Shown: positions 1 to 11,548 of the stretch, piece by piece
Numbering within the stretch: the first letter of the stretch is position 1
Layout of the letters: each line of letters opens with the position of its first letter
NCBI RefSeq assembly: GCF_030818015.1
Contig: NZ_JAUSZX010000001.1
Coordinates: forward strand, 3,410,001-3,474,000
Length of the DNA: 64,000 nt
Reading direction: 5' to 3'
From: Arthrobacter globiformis
GTDB lineage: Bacteria; Actinomycetota; Actinomycetes; Actinomycetales; Micrococcaceae
Program-made: the position numbers and the translations under genes
Notes under the pieces: model-generated
The model's input: only the letters and a program-made list of their open reading frames with translations
The model's database searches: none
Told to the model about the DNA's origin: nothing

Positions 1-91
1 CAACGCACTTCTTCTCGAGGATCGCCCGCCGTGCGTGGGCGATTCCGGCGGTCCGCTCGTCGTCGGCCGTGCAGTTGTACGTAGTGGTCAC
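1..91 (-). CDS. tsaC: L-threonylcarbamoyladenylate synthase (partial, N-terminus)
   Basis: Only the first 30 codons are inside the window; the gene continues past base 1. The GTG start gives MTTTYNCTADDERTAG followed by HARRAILEKKCV, which looks like the amino end of actinobacterial YrdC/Sua5 proteins. These make threonylcarbamoyl-AMP for the t6A37 modification of tRNAs reading ANN codons. It starts 15 nt after the prmC stop, so it is probably the distal gene of the prfA-prmC-tsaC transcript, a common actinobacterial order. The call rests on a short N-terminus plus neighbourhood, so the family assignment is an inference. Confidence 0.7.
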   Translation of the reverse strand, partial: MTTTYNCTADDERTAGIAHARRAILEKKCV

Positions 92-106
92 TGCCTCATT
101 CTTTCA

Positions 107-1006
107 TTACTCCGCGGGCGGGAAAGCAAGGACGGCGCTGGTGGCGCGTTCCTTGCCGTTAAGGTCAAAATGCGTGGTGACGTCGGTCCAAAGCCCCGTC
201 CGCTTCAGCATCGTCGATATCCAGCCGGCCTGCACTTCGGCGTGTTCCATCACGAAGTAGCCGCCGGGAACCAGGAGCCGTGCCGCCGAGGCGGCGGCCG
301 CCGTCGGAAGTTCCATGCCGTCCGCTCCGCCGCCATAGAGCGCCTCCGGAGGGTCGTGGAGCGCCACTTCCGGTTCATTGGGGATGGCTTCGGCGGGGAT
401 GTACGGCGGATTGGACACCACGACGTCGAACGTTCCGTTCCGTTCCGGCATCGCGTTCCGCAGGTCCCCCAGCAGCAGGGTGACCCCCAGCGGCCGGAGA
501 TTCTTCGCCGCCCAGGCGTGCGCGAATTCACTGAACTCCACCGCGAACACCTCGGCCTCTGGCACCTCGTGCGCGACTGATCCGGCGATGGCACCGGAGC
601 CGGTGCCAAGATCCACCACTTTGGGGCGGACCACGCCGGCACGTTCCAGTACGTGCAGCCGGTCGATGACCAGCTGCACCACGGACTCGGTTTCCGGGCG
701 GGGAATGAAGACGCCGGGCCCAACCGCGAGCTGCAGGTAGCGGAAGTGCGCAACTCCGGTGATGTGCTGGAGCGGAATCCGGGCGGCGCGTTCGGCAACA
801 AGTTCGGCGTAGCCTGCCGGGGCTGGCGCATCACCGAGCATCATGGCCCGCAGCCGGGCCAGGCCCACGCCCAGCAAATGGTCGGCCAGCAACTCGGCGT
901 CCACCCGGGGGCTGGGCACGCCGGCCTCGGTCAGGCGCTCCGTCGCCTCGCGGACCGCAGCAGCCAGGGACTGGGCAGGCGGCTCCGAAGTGTGCTCGGA
1001 TGTCAT
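107..1006 (-). CDS. prmC: Peptide chain release factor N5-glutamine methyltransferase PrmC
   Basis: The 299-residue protein transfers a methyl group from S-adenosylmethionine to the glutamine of the GGQ motif in RF1 and RF2, which speeds peptide release. A helical N-terminal domain (about residues 10-90) is followed by a class I methyltransferase fold with the SAM loop VVDLGTGSGAIAG near residue 135 and the substrate motif NPPYIP near residue 198. The latter holds the glutamine amide and is diagnostic for N5-glutamine methyltransferases. The gene begins 15 nt after the stop of prfA, its substrate, so enzyme and target are almost certainly cotranscribed. The other substrate, RF2, is encoded at 57850-58965. 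Length is normal for the family. Confidence 0.95.
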   Translation of the reverse strand: MTSEHTSEPPAQSLAAAVREATERLTEAGVPSPRVDAELLADHLLGVGLARLRAMMLGDAPAPAGYAELVAERAARIPLQHITGVAHFRYLQLAVGPGVFIPRPETESVVQLVIDRLHVLERAGVVRPKVVDLGTGSGAIAGSVAHEVPEAEVFAVEFSEFAHAWAAKNLRPLGVTLLLGDLRNAMPERNGTFDVVVSNPPYIPAEAIPNEPEVALHDPPEALYGGGADGMELPTAAAASAARLLVPGGYFVMEHAEVQAGWISTMLKRTGLWTDVTTHFDLNGKERATSAVLAFPPAE

Positions 1007-1021
1007 GTGATCCCGGGGCTC

Positions 1022-2101
1022 CTAGTCGCCGATGGCGTCCAGCCGCGCCTGCTCGTCCATCTCGATGGCGGACTGGATGACCGGCTCGAGGTCGCCGTTC
1101 ATGACCTGGTCAAGGTTGTACGCCTTGTAACCCGTGCGGTGGTCGGCGATCCGGTTTTCCGGGTAGTTGTACGTGCGGATCCGCTCGGACCGGTCCATGG
1201 TGCGGATCTGGGACTTCCGCTGAGCCGAGTTCTCGGCGTCGATCTGTTCCTGCTGGTGCGCCAGGATCCGGGCGCGGAGGACGCGCATGCCGGCTTCACG
1301 GTTCTGCAGCTGGGACTTCTCGTTCTGCATGGCCACGACGATTCCGGTGGGGAGGTGCGTGATGCGGACGGCGGAGTCGGTGGTGTTGACGGACTGGCCG
1401 CCGGGGCCCGAGGACCGGTACACGTCGATTTTGAGGTCGTTCTGGTTGATCTCAAGCTCTTCGGGCTCATCCACCTCGGGCAGGACAAGAACGCCCGCGG
1501 CCGACGTGTGGATGCGGCCCTGCGATTCGGTCACGGGCACGCGCTGGACACGGTGCACGCCGCCCTCGAACTTGAGCCGGGCGTAGACGCCTTCGGCGGG
1601 ATCGTTGGAGCTTCCCTTGACGGCCACCTGGACGTCCTTGTAGCCGCCGAGGTCGGATTCCGTGGCGGAGATGATCTCGGTCTTCCAGCCCCGTGACTCG
1701 GCGTAGCGGGTGTACATGCGCAGCAGGTCGCCGGCGAACAGGGCAGCCTCGTCGCCGCCTTCACCGCCCTTGACCTCAAGGATCACGTTGCGTGCATCGT
1801 CCGGGTCCCGGGGAATCAGCAGCCGGCGAAGCTTCGCGGCAGTCGTCTCAAGGGCGGCCTCGAGTTCGGGCACCTCAGCAGCGAACTCGGGGTCCTCGGC
1901 AGCCATTTCCTTGGCGGCAGCAAGGTCATCCTGGATTCCGTGCCACTTGTGGTAGGCCTCCACAATGCCGTTGAGCTGCGCAGACCGCCGCCCCAGCTTG
2001 CGCGCCAGCCGCTGGTCAGCATAAACAGCCGGATCCCCAAGCTGCGCCTGGATAGCATCATGCTCATCAAGCAGGCCCTGTACGGACTCAAACATTTTCA
2101 A
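1022..2101 (-). CDS. prfA: Peptide chain release factor 1 (RF1)
   Basis: RF1 reads UAA and UAG in the ribosomal A site and triggers peptidyl-tRNA hydrolysis. The 359-residue protein carries the RF1-specific PxT tripeptide as PVT in [17 protein letters not shown], and the catalytic GGQ in [14 protein letters not shown]. The PVT separates it from RF2 (SPF), which is the gene at 57850-58965. The ATG is preceded by AGAGG about 8 nt upstream. It lies between a rho terminator (2157-2188) and prmC. In many actinobacteria rpmE (bL31) sits between rho and prfA; here the 102-bp gap has no such gene, so prfA needs its own promoter or readthrough. Confidence 0.97.
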   Translation of the reverse strand: MKMFESVQGLLDEHDAIQAQLGDPAVYADQRLARKLGRRSAQLNGIVEAYHKWHGIQDDLAAAKEMAAEDPEFAAEVPELEAALETTAAKLRRLLIPRDPDDARNVILEVKGGEGGDEAALFAGDLLRMYTRYAESRGWKTEIISATESDLGGYKDVQVAVKGSSNDPAEGVYARLKFEGGVHRVQRVPVTESQGRIHTSAAGVLVLPEVDEPEELEINQNDLKIDVYRSSGPGGQSVNTTDSAVRITHLPTGIVVAMQNEKSQLQNREAGMRVLRARILAHQQEQIDAENSAQRKSQIRTMDRSERIRTYNYPENRIADHRTGYKAYNLDQVMNGDLEPVIQSAIEMDEQARLDAIGD

Positions 2102-2156
2102 AACCTCTTTCGACTCTTACAAGTCTAGATTCACGGGACTTAACGACGAACCGCCC

Positions 2157-2188
2157 AAAATATGCCGGCCATCAGGCCGGCATATTTT
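2157..2188 (-). terminator. Intrinsic terminator after rho
   Basis: A perfect 14-bp inverted repeat (2157-2170 and 2175-2188) with a 4-nt loop lies 16 nt past the rho stop. The outer base pairs are A-T, so the minus-strand RNA ends its stem with UUUU. The transcript for the termination factor itself therefore appears to end at a Rho-independent site. Confidence 0.85.
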
Positions 2189-2203
2189 GAGCGGTGAGCG
2201 CAG

Positions 2204-4378
<2,175 letters not shown>

Positions 4379-4824
4379 GAAGGATCCTTCCCCCTCGACG
4401 GCGTCCAGACTGTGAGCTGGACGCGATGATTGGATCTGGGCTGCAGTTCAGATCTGCAGCCGGGATGTCGGCCTTGCCGGTTGGAGTTCGGCCAGCAGGG
4501 CCGGATACTGATCACCTTCAAACGCTCCGCATAGCTGGCGGGGCGGCGGACTGGCGGTTCAGGGAACAGAAACACATCTGTAGGTTCCTGGCCAGGCCAA
4601 GCAGGTGGCACCGGAAAATATTGCGCAATAAGAGATCGAAGCAGCAGCAGCAGATCGAAGCAGATTCTGACCCGATGACCGATCACGGCCATTCTCGGAG
4701 TCGTTGGCTGCACGGTCTCTTGGCTGCAGGGCCCTCTCGACTGCAGAGTCGCCGTCTGGCTGCATCAATGAATGATGTGATGATTCAGTGAATGCGGTGG
4801 TGACTGCGGAGACTGCATGCGGTG
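4379..4824 (-). other. Long structured leader between thrB and rho
   Basis: This 446-bp gap holds no convincing gene; the ORFs crossing it are short and look random. It is the presumptive promoter and 5' leader of rho. Two hairpins lie close to the start codon: an 8-bp perfect stem at 4401-4424 and an 8-bp perfect stem at 4439-4461. Further out are the palindrome ATTGCGCAAT at 4620-4629 and two copies of GATCGAAGCAG around 4635-4665. Autogenous control of rho through its leader is known in other bacteria; that it happens here is inference. Confidence 0.6.
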
Positions 4825-5799
4825 TTACCGCCGGTGCACTCCCACTTTAGCACCTTCGACGTCGACTGCCAGCTTCATCACACGCCAGTTGATGTCCGGC
4901 GTGTTTGCCTCCGCAAACGCGGCGATGAATTCCATAATGGTTGCGGCCTCTGTCTCGCTGTTGGCCAGGACCAGAACCGTGGGTCCTGCTCCGGAGACAA
5001 CGGCAGCGTGGCCGGCTCCGCGCAGGGCCTTGATCAGGCCGGCACTGGGCCGCATGGCCTCCGCGCGGTAGCTCTGGTGCAGGAAGTCCTCGGTGCTGGC
5101 GAGCAGGAATTCAGGCTTCTGCGTGAGGGCATGGATCAGAAGCGCTGCGCGGCCGGAGTTCATCGCGGCCGCGTGGTGGCCAATGGACGCAGGGAGCAAG
5201 GCGCGCGCGGCCTCGGTGGAGAGCTCGTAGTCCGGAACTGCCACGATGGGGATGACGGCAGCGTCTACCGTGGCGCACGTGCTGCTGTACTGGTCACTGT
5301 CCTGCCACGACAGCGCCAGTCCGCCGTAGATCGCGGGAGCGACATTGTCCGGGTGCCCTTCCATCTCGCTGGTCAGCTGCAGGATCCAGTTCCGGTCCTG
5401 CTGCACCCCCGCCGGCAGCAGCGCGTTGGCCGCAGTCACGGCTGCCACGACTGCGGACGCCGACGAGCCCAGGCCACGGCCGTGCGGAACAACATTTTCC
5501 GCCGTGATTTTCAGGCCGGTGTGGCGGTAGCCCAGCCGTCCGAAGGCGGCATGCATGGCCCGGACCACCAGGTGGCTGGCGTCCCGCGGAAGGGAATCCG
5601 CACCCTCACCGCTGAGCTCGAAGACCAGCTCGCCGCTGTCCAGGCTCTCCACGGTAAGGGTGTCGTGCAGCGTGAGTGCCAGCCCCAGGCTGTCATAGCC
5701 GGGACCAAGGTTGGCGCTGGTGGCCGGGACCCGGACCGTCACCTGCTGCCCGGCCTGGATGGCGGGCAGCTGGGCGGTCTGCGGCAGCATGGTTTCCAC
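4825..5799 (-). CDS. thrB: Homoserine kinase
   Basis: ThrB is a GHMP-family kinase that phosphorylates homoserine with ATP, the step before threonine synthase. Visible motifs are VTVRVPATSANLGPGYDSLG at the N-terminus and the ATP-binding GRGLGSSASAVVAA near residue 108. I place the start at GTG 5799, two nt after the thrC stop, because GGAAGA lies 9 nt upstream. An ATG three codons later (5790) is possible, and the open frame runs back to 5901 inside thrC, which is unlikely to be used. It is the last gene of argS-lysA-hom-thrC-thrB. About 324 residues, normal for the family. Confidence 0.93.
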   Translation of the reverse strand: METMLPQTAQLPAIQAGQQVTVRVPATSANLGPGYDSLGLALTLHDTLTVESLDSGELVFELSGEGADSLPRDASHLVVRAMHAAFGRLGYRHTGLKITAENVVPHGRGLGSSASAVVAAVTAANALLPAGVQQDRNWILQLTSEMEGHPDNVAPAIYGGLALSWQDSDQYSSTCATVDAAVIPIVAVPDYELSTEAARALLPASIGHHAAAMNSGRAALLIHALTQKPEFLLASTEDFLHQSYRAEAMRPSAGLIKALRGAGHAAVVSGAGPTVLVLANSETEAATIMEFIAAFAEANTPDINWRVMKLAVDVEGAKVGVHRR

Positions 5800-5801
5800 T
5801 G

Positions 5802-6908
5802 TTATTTGTCTTCCAGTCCCAGCTCTGCAGCAACGGTCACGACGTCGTTCGGCACCTTGACGGGCTGTACATCGCTGCCGTCCTCGGTCCTGAGGGCCCA
5901 CTGCGGGTCCTTGAGGCCGTGGCCGGTGACGGTGATGGCGATGGTCTTGCCGGAGGGCACCTCACCTGCGGCGTGCTTCTTGAGCAGGCCTGCGACGCCG
6001 GCGGCCGAGCCGGGCTCCACGAAGACGCCTTCGCGGGATGACAGCCAGCGGTGGGCAGCCAGGATTTCCTCGTCAGTGACGGAATCGATGAATCCGCCGG
6101 ACTCGTCGCGGGCGGCGATGGCGCCGTCCCAGGAGGCGGGGTTGCCGATCCGGATGGCGGTGGCGATGGTGTCGGGTTCCGTGATGGGGTGGCCGGCCAC
6201 GAACGGCGCAGCTCCAGCAGCCTGGAAGCCCCACATGGCGGGCGTCTTGGTGGCGACGGGCGCTAGCGTTCCGGCCGTTTCGGACTCGAACGGGGCGGAG
6301 TACTCCTTGTAGCCCTTCCAGTACGCAGTGATGTTGCCGGCGTTGCCCACCGGGAGCACGTGGATGTCCGGGGCGTCGCCCAGGGCGTCGACGATCTCGA
6401 AGGCGCCGGTCTTCTGGCCCTGGATGCGGGCCGGGTTCACGGAGTTGACCAGGAAGACCGGGTAGGACTCGCCCAGCTTGCGGGCGATGTCCAGGCAGTT
6501 GTCGAAGTTACCGTCAACCTGCAGGAGCGTGGCGCCGTGAGCGATGGCCTGGCTCAGCTTGCCCATGGAGATCTTGCCTTCGGGCACCAGCACGGCGCAC
6601 GTCAGGCCGGCGGCGGTGGCATACGCGGCAGCGGAGGCCGACGTGTTTCCGGTGGAGGCGCAGACGACGGCCTTGGCCCCGGCCTCCACGGCCGCGGTCA
6701 TGGCCATGGTCATGCCGCGGTCCTTAAAGGAACCGGTCGGGTTCATACCCTCCACCTTGAGGTAGACGTCGGAGCCCGTCAGCTCGGACAGCTTCTGGGC
6801 GTAGACCAAGGGCGTACCGCCCTCGCCGAGGGTGATGACCCTGGTGGCCGCCGTTACGGGCAGACGGTCAGCGTATTCGCGGATGACACCGCGCCATTGG
6901 TGAGCCAC
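5802..6908 (-). CDS. thrC: Threonine synthase
   Basis: A fold type II PLP enzyme that converts O-phosphohomoserine and water to threonine and phosphate. The PLP lysine lies in [14 protein letters not shown], the phosphate-binding loop is [14 protein letters not shown], and the typical [15 protein letters not shown] segment follows the lysine. The GTG start at 6908 directly follows the hom stop (TAA then GTG, no gap), so translation is probably coupled. Length (368 residues) matches the short, bacterial class of threonine synthases that do not need SAM activation. Confidence 0.96.
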   Translation of the reverse strand: MAHQWRGVIREYADRLPVTAATRVITLGEGGTPLVYAQKLSELTGSDVYLKVEGMNPTGSFKDRGMTMAMTAAVEAGAKAVVCASTGNTSASAAAYATAAGLTCAVLVPEGKISMGKLSQAIAHGATLLQVDGNFDNCLDIARKLGESYPVFLVNSVNPARIQGQKTGAFEIVDALGDAPDIHVLPVGNAGNITAYWKGYKEYSAPFESETAGTLAPVATKTPAMWGFQAAGAAPFVAGHPITEPDTIATAIRIGNPASWDGAIAARDESGGFIDSVTDEEILAAHRWLSSREGVFVEPGSAAGVAGLLKKHAAGEVPSGKTIAITVTGHGLKDPQWALRTEDGSDVQPVKVPNDVVTVAAELGLEDK

Positions 6909-8225
6909 TTAAGCTCCTTCTACCCGCAGTACGGATGTAACGGAATTGATCACGTCAAGGCCCTTCACGGCTTCGACGGTCGCTGCCAGTGCAGCTTCGC
7001 TTGCGCGGTGGGTGACGATCCGCAGCTCGGCCGATTCCACGTTGGAGTCGGCATCGCGGTGGATGGTCTGGCGCATGATTTCGATGGAGACGCCGTGCTC
7101 GGCGAAGAGCTGGGCAATCTTCGCCAGCACGCCGGGCTGGTCCGCAACGTCCAGGCCGATGTAGTAGCTGGTGGTCGCGGCATCGATGGGCAGCGCCGGG
7201 ACGTGGCCGGTGGTGGACTCGATGCGTCCGGGACCGCCCAGGACGATGCGGCGGGCGGCCGAGACGAGGTCGCCCAGCACGGCAGACGCCGTCGGGGTTC
7301 CGCCGGCACCCTGGCCGTAAAACATCAGCTCACCGGCGTTCTCCGCCTCGACGAAGACAGCGTTGAAGGCACCGCGGACGGCTGCCAGCGGGTGTTCGCG
7401 CGGCAGGAGCGTCGGGTGGACACGCACCGAAACGCCCTCGCTGCCGTCGCCGTTGCCGATCTTCTCGGCGATGGCCAGCAGCTTGATGACAAAGCCCGCT
7501 TCCTTCGCGGCGGCGATGTCGGCGGCGCTGACGCGGGTGATTCCCTCGCAGTAGACGTGCTCCAGGTCGAAGCGCGTGTGGAAGGACAGTGACGCCAGGA
7601 TCGCGGCCTTGGCGGCGGCGTCGTGGCCCTCGACGTCGGCCGTCGGGTCAGCTTCGGCGTAGCCGAGCCGCTGGGCCTCGGCGAGTGCGTCCGCGAACTG
7701 CGCGCCGGTGGAGTCCATCTGATCCAGGATGAAGTTGGTGGTGCCGTTGACGATGCCCAGCACACGGGTGATGCGGTCACCGGACAGGCTGTCGCGGATG
7801 GGGCGCAGGATGGGGATGGCGCCTGCCACGGCGGCTTCGTAGGACAGCTCGACGCCGGCCTTGTCCGCCTCTTCGTAGAGTGCCGGACCGTCGGCGGCAA
7901 GCAGGGCCTTGTTGCCCGTGACCACGCTGGCGCCGTTCTGGATGGCGGACAGGATCAGCGAGCGGGCGGGCTCGATGCCGCCCATCAGCTCGATCACGAG
8001 GTCGGCGTCTTTGACCAGCGTTTCAGCGTCGGTGGTGAACAGCTCGCGCGGGAGGTCCACCTCGCGCTCGGCGTCGAGGTTCCGCACCGCGATGCCGGCC
8101 AGTTCCAGGTGGGCGCCGGTGCGCGGCGCCAGGGTGTCGGCGTCGTCGATCAGAATCCGCGCCACCTGAGCCCCGACGTTGCCACAGCCCAGCAGGGCCA
8201 CTTTCAGGGTTCGCAATTCGGTCAT
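6909..8225 (-). CDS. hom: Homoserine dehydrogenase with ACT domain
   Basis: Reduces aspartate semialdehyde to homoserine with NAD(P)H, the branch point to threonine and methionine. The N-terminal Rossmann loop is VALLGCGNVGAQVARIL, the middle domain holds GIVNGTTNFIL and ADPTADVEGHDAAAKAAILA, and the last 90 residues form an ACT domain (YYIGLDVADQPGVLAKIA). ACT domains in this enzyme class usually mediate feedback inhibition by threonine. Its ATG immediately follows the lysA stop (TGA then ATG). The coupling of lysA, hom and thrCB fits coordinated flux through the aspartate family. Confidence 0.97.
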   Translation of the reverse strand: MTELRTLKVALLGCGNVGAQVARILIDDADTLAPRTGAHLELAGIAVRNLDAEREVDLPRELFTTDAETLVKDADLVIELMGGIEPARSLILSAIQNGASVVTGNKALLAADGPALYEEADKAGVELSYEAAVAGAIPILRPIRDSLSGDRITRVLGIVNGTTNFILDQMDSTGAQFADALAEAQRLGYAEADPTADVEGHDAAAKAAILASLSFHTRFDLEHVYCEGITRVSAADIAAAKEAGFVIKLLAIAEKIGNGDGSEGVSVRVHPTLLPREHPLAAVRGAFNAVFVEAENAGELMFYGQGAGGTPTASAVLGDLVSAARRIVLGGPGRIESTTGHVPALPIDAATTSYYIGLDVADQPGVLAKIAQLFAEHGVSIEIMRQTIHRDADSNVESAELRIVTHRASEAALAATVEAVKGLDVINSVTSVLRVEGA

Positions 8226-9710
8226 TCAGGCTCCCATGTCGCGGTTCAGCAGATCTTCTTCGGTTTCCCCGCGGACAATGAGCCGGAGAGATCCGTCGCG
8301 CACAGCGACAACGCCCGGCCGGGCCAGATAGTTGTAGTTGCTTGACAGGGCCCAGCAGTAGGCGCCGGTCCCCGGTACAGCGAGCAGATCACCGGCTGCC
8401 ACGTCCTCGGGCAGATATACATCTCTAACAACTATGTCGCCGCTCTCGCAATGTTTGCCCACTACGCGGGACAGCTGCGGGGCCGCTGCGGAGGCCCGCG
8501 AAGCGAGAATGGCCGAATAATCCGCGTCGTACAGCACCGGACGGGCGTTGTCGCTCATGCCGCCGTCCACTGACACATAGCGGCGCGGGTGCGTAACGTT
8601 TTTATCGGCGGATTCGCCCGAGCCGGCGGCCGGGGCGTCCACCCGGACGGTTTTCAGGGTGCCCACCTCGTACAGCGTGAAGGTGCTGCTGCCCACGATG
8701 GCACGACCGGGCTCGATGGAAATCCGGGGTGCTGTAATCCCCAGTTCGGCGCACTTGGAACGCACGACGGCGGCCATCGCCTGCGCGATGTCGGCTGCCG
8801 GGCGGGGCGTATCCACCGGCGTGTAGGCGATGCCGTAGCCGCCGCCGAGGTCAAGCTCAGGCAGGGTGATGGAGTACTTGGCCTGCACCGCGGCCAGGAA
8901 GGTCAGGAGCTTTTGGGCGGCCAGCGCAAAGCCATCCGGCTCAAAGATTTGCGAACCGATGTGGCAGTGCAGGCCCAGCAGCTCCACGCTGCCGTAGGAC
9001 GTTGCCGCGGCCACAGCTTCCTCCGCAGCGGACAGGCCTGCCTCATCAGTGGAATCCTCCGCCATGGAGAGGCCGAATTTCTGGTCCTCGTGGGCGGTGG
9101 CGATGAACTCGTGGGTGTGGGCGTGCACCCCCGGCGTCAGCCGCAGCATGACCTTGGCGGTCTCCCCGCGGCCGGAGGCGATTTTGGCCACGCGCTCCAG
9201 CTCGTCCAGGCTGTCCACCACGATGCGGCCGAGGTTCATGTCCAGCGCGCGGTTGATCTCGGCGTCGGACTTGTTGTTGCCGTGCAGCGACAGGTTTGCA
9301 CCGTTGATGCCGGCACGGGCGGCGACGGCAAGTTCACCGCCGGAGCACGTGTCCAGCCGCAGCCCCTCATCGGCTACCCACGTCGCGACGGCGGTGCACA
9401 GGAAGGACTTGCCGGCGTAGTAGACGTCCACTCCCCCGCAGATGTCGGCGAAGGCGTCGTCGAACGCATCCTTGAACGCACGGGCGCGGGCGCGGAAATC
9501 CGATTCGCTCATGACGAAAAGGGGCGTGCCGAACTGCTCCTTGAGGACGCTGACGGGGATGCCGTCAATGGCAAGCTCACCGCCGGCGTTCCGCTCCACC
9601 CCGCCTGCCCACGCCGGGGTGTGGAGGGCGTTGAGGTCCGCGGGGACGGCGAGCCACTCCGGAGCCAGCGGCGAGGCGGTGCTGTTGGTGGTTTCCTGCA
9701 AGCCAATCAC
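8226..9710 (-). CDS. lysA: Diaminopimelate decarboxylase
   Basis: Decarboxylates meso-diaminopimelate to lysine, the last step of lysine synthesis. It is an alanine-racemase-fold PLP enzyme: the Schiff-base lysine is in DVYYAGKSFLC near residue 100, the PLP phosphate is held by LDLGGGYGIAY, and a C-terminal beta domain holds the conserved CESGD. The GTG start overlaps the argS stop (GTGA at 9707-9710). This gives a 494-residue protein with an N-terminal extension of about 35 residues ahead of the usual start; a later start cannot be excluded. Confidence 0.96.
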   Translation of the reverse strand: MIGLQETTNSTASPLAPEWLAVPADLNALHTPAWAGGVERNAGGELAIDGIPVSVLKEQFGTPLFVMSESDFRARARAFKDAFDDAFADICGGVDVYYAGKSFLCTAVATWVADEGLRLDTCSGGELAVAARAGINGANLSLHGNNKSDAEINRALDMNLGRIVVDSLDELERVAKIASGRGETAKVMLRLTPGVHAHTHEFIATAHEDQKFGLSMAEDSTDEAGLSAAEEAVAAATSYGSVELLGLHCHIGSQIFEPDGFALAAQKLLTFLAAVQAKYSITLPELDLGGGYGIAYTPVDTPRPAADIAQAMAAVVRSKCAELGITAPRISIEPGRAIVGSSTFTLYEVGTLKTVRVDAPAAGSGESADKNVTHPRRYVSVDGGMSDNARPVLYDADYSAILASRASAAAPQLSRVVGKHCESGDIVVRDVYLPEDVAAGDLLAVPGTGAYCWALSSNYNYLARPGVVAVRDGSLRLIVRGETEEDLLNRDMGA

Positions 9711-11356
9711 ATCCGTTCCGGCGCCGAAACGCCCAGCAGTTCGAGTCCGTTGGCGAGCACCTGGCTGGTGGCGTCATTGAGCCACAGCCTGGTGCGGTTG
9801 GTGTCCGTGACGGCTTCGTCGCCCATGGGCGCCACCCGGCAGGCGTCATACCAGCGGTGGTACGCGCCGGCGATGACCTCGAGGTGGCGTGCCACGCGGT
9901 GCGGCTCACGGAGTTCGGCGGCCTTGGCCACGATGGAGGGGTAGCTGCCCAGGTAGGACAGCAGTTCGTTTTCCGTGGCGTGGTCCAGCAGGGAGGCTTC
10001 GAAGGCGCTCCGGTCCACTCCGGCAGCAACGGCGTTGCGGGCGGTGCCGCGGGAGCGGGCATGCGCGTACTGCACGTAGAACACGGGGTTCTCGTTGGAG
10101 TGCTTCTTGAGCAGCTCGGGGTCCAGCGTGAGCGGAGAGTCGGCCGGGAACCGCGCCAGCGAATAGCGGACCGCGTCCGTTCCCAGCCAGGAGATCAGGT
10201 CCTTGAGCTCAATGATGTTGCCGGCGCGCTTGGAGAGCTTGGCGCCGTTAACGGAGACCAGCTGGCCGATCAGGACCTCGATGTTGACCTCGGGGTCGTC
10301 CCCCGCCGCGGCGGCGATGGCCTTGAGCCGGTTGATGTAGCCGTGGTGGTCGGCTCCCAGGAGGTAGATCTTTTCGGTGTAGCCGCGGTCCTTCTTGGAC
10401 AGGTAGTACGCGGCGTCGGCGGCGAAGTAGGTCGGTTCGCCGTTCGCACGGATCATTACGCGGTCCTTGTCATCACCGAAGTCGGTGGTGCGCAGCCAGA
10501 CGGCGCCGCCATCGTCGAAAACGTGGCCCTGCTCGCGAAGTCGGGCAACGGCATTTTCGATCGCGCCGGCGTCGTGAAGCTCCTGCTCGGAGAAGAACAC
10601 GTCGAAGGAGACCCCAAAGTCCGCCAGTGTGTCCTTGATGTCCTTGAGCTGCGCCTCGTAGGCCGCGGCCCGGATCACGGGCAGCGCCGCAGCATCCGTC
10701 AGTTCGCGGATATCCGGGTGCCGGGTCAGGACCTCATGGCCGAGATCGCGGATGTACTCGCCCGGGTAGCCGCCTTCAGGCACGTCGCGGCCGTGCAGGC
10801 GCGACAGCACCGAGTTGGCAAACACGTTCATCTGGGAGCCGGCGTCGTTGATGTAGTACTCGGCGGTGACGTCGGCACCCGAGGCGCGGAGCACCCTGGC
10901 GATCGAGTCGCCCAGGGCTGCCCAGCGTGTGTGGCCGATGTGCAGCGGCCCGGTGGGGTTGGCGGAAACAAACTCCATGTTCACGGTGTGGCCGGCGAGC
11001 GCGGTGTTGGTGCCGTACTCCCTGCCTGCTTCGACGATGGCCTTGGCCAGCGCGCCGGCGGCGGCAGCGTCAACCGTGATGTTCAGGAAGCCGGGACCGG
11101 CGATTTCCACACCGTCCACGCCGTTGATGTCCTTGAGCCGGGCGCTGAGCAGCGTGGCGAATTCGCGCGGGTTGGTGCCGGCCTTCTTGGCCAGCTGCAA
11201 GGCGATATTGGTCGCCCAGTCGCCGTGCTCCCGGTTCTTCGGACGCTCCACCAGGACGGAGTCCGGTATAGCCGCCTCGGCAAGGGCAATGTCGCCGGCG
11301 GCAACGGCGTCATTCAGGCAGGCGGATATTGCGAGGGAGAGTTCTTCGGGAGTCAC
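9707..11356 (-). CDS. argS: Arginyl-tRNA synthetase
   Basis: Class I aminoacyl-tRNA synthetase that charges tRNA-Arg. It has the N-terminal additional domain typical of ArgRS (tRNA D-loop contact), the ATP signature GPLHIGHTRWAALGDS near residue 137, the KMSKS equivalent GAKLSKRAGN near residue 375, and the C-terminal anticodon-binding DALR domain. It is the first gene of the argS-lysA-hom-thrC-thrB run; the argS-lysA linkage is common in actinobacteria. The GTG start lies 6 nt after a -10-like TAGGCT, so the mRNA is probably leaderless. A tRNA-Arg(CCG) gene lies 3.2 kb away on the other strand. Confidence 0.97.
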   Translation of the reverse strand: MTPEELSLAISACLNDAVAAGDIALAEAAIPDSVLVERPKNREHGDWATNIALQLAKKAGTNPREFATLLSARLKDINGVDGVEIAGPGFLNITVDAAAAGALAKAIVEAGREYGTNTALAGHTVNMEFVSANPTGPLHIGHTRWAALGDSIARVLRASGADVTAEYYINDAGSQMNVFANSVLSRLHGRDVPEGGYPGEYIRDLGHEVLTRHPDIRELTDAAALPVIRAAAYEAQLKDIKDTLADFGVSFDVFFSEQELHDAGAIENAVARLREQGHVFDDGGAVWLRTTDFGDDKDRVMIRANGEPTYFAADAAYYLSKKDRGYTEKIYLLGADHHGYINRLKAIAAAAGDDPEVNIEVLIGQLVSVNGAKLSKRAGNIIELKDLISWLGTDAVRYSLARFPADSPLTLDPELLKKHSNENPVFYVQYAHARSRGTARNAVAAGVDRSAFEASLLDHATENELLSYLGSYPSIVAKAAELREPHRVARHLEVIAGAYHRWYDACRVAPMGDEAVTDTNRTRLWLNDATSQVLANGLELLGVSAPERM

Positions 11357-11368
11357 ACTCCTAGCCTA
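11357..11368 (-). promoter_or_regulatory. Leaderless-type promoter of argS operon
   Basis: On the minus strand TAGGCT (11368-11363) is followed by exactly 6 nt and then the argS GTG. This is the spacing expected when transcription starts at the start codon. The AGGAG in between is too close to work as a normal ribosome binding site. Confidence 0.55.
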
Positions 11369-11482
11369 CCGGGGAGCCCGTCGCGGCGCGGAATCCGAAG
11401 GGCCTGGCATACCCCCTCGCCGTCACAGCAAATAGTAGGGAAATTCACAGGAAGTGCCCTTAGCCTTTACTCACCTACTAAA

Positions 11483-11511
11483 TTGTTGAAACATCAACGC
11501 TGAACTAGACG
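11483..11511 (+). promoter_or_regulatory. Candidate promoter of the flavin electron-transfer operon
   Basis: TTGTTG (11483-11488) and TAGACG (11506-11511) are separated by 17 nt. They lie 37 nt upstream of the FMN lipoprotein start. A short inverted repeat GTTGA-AACA-TCAAC overlaps the -35 element and could be an operator. The -10 match is imperfect. Confidence 0.4.
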
Positions 11512-11548
11512 CTGTCCCTGGCGTGCCCGCACCACGAAAAGAGATCCC

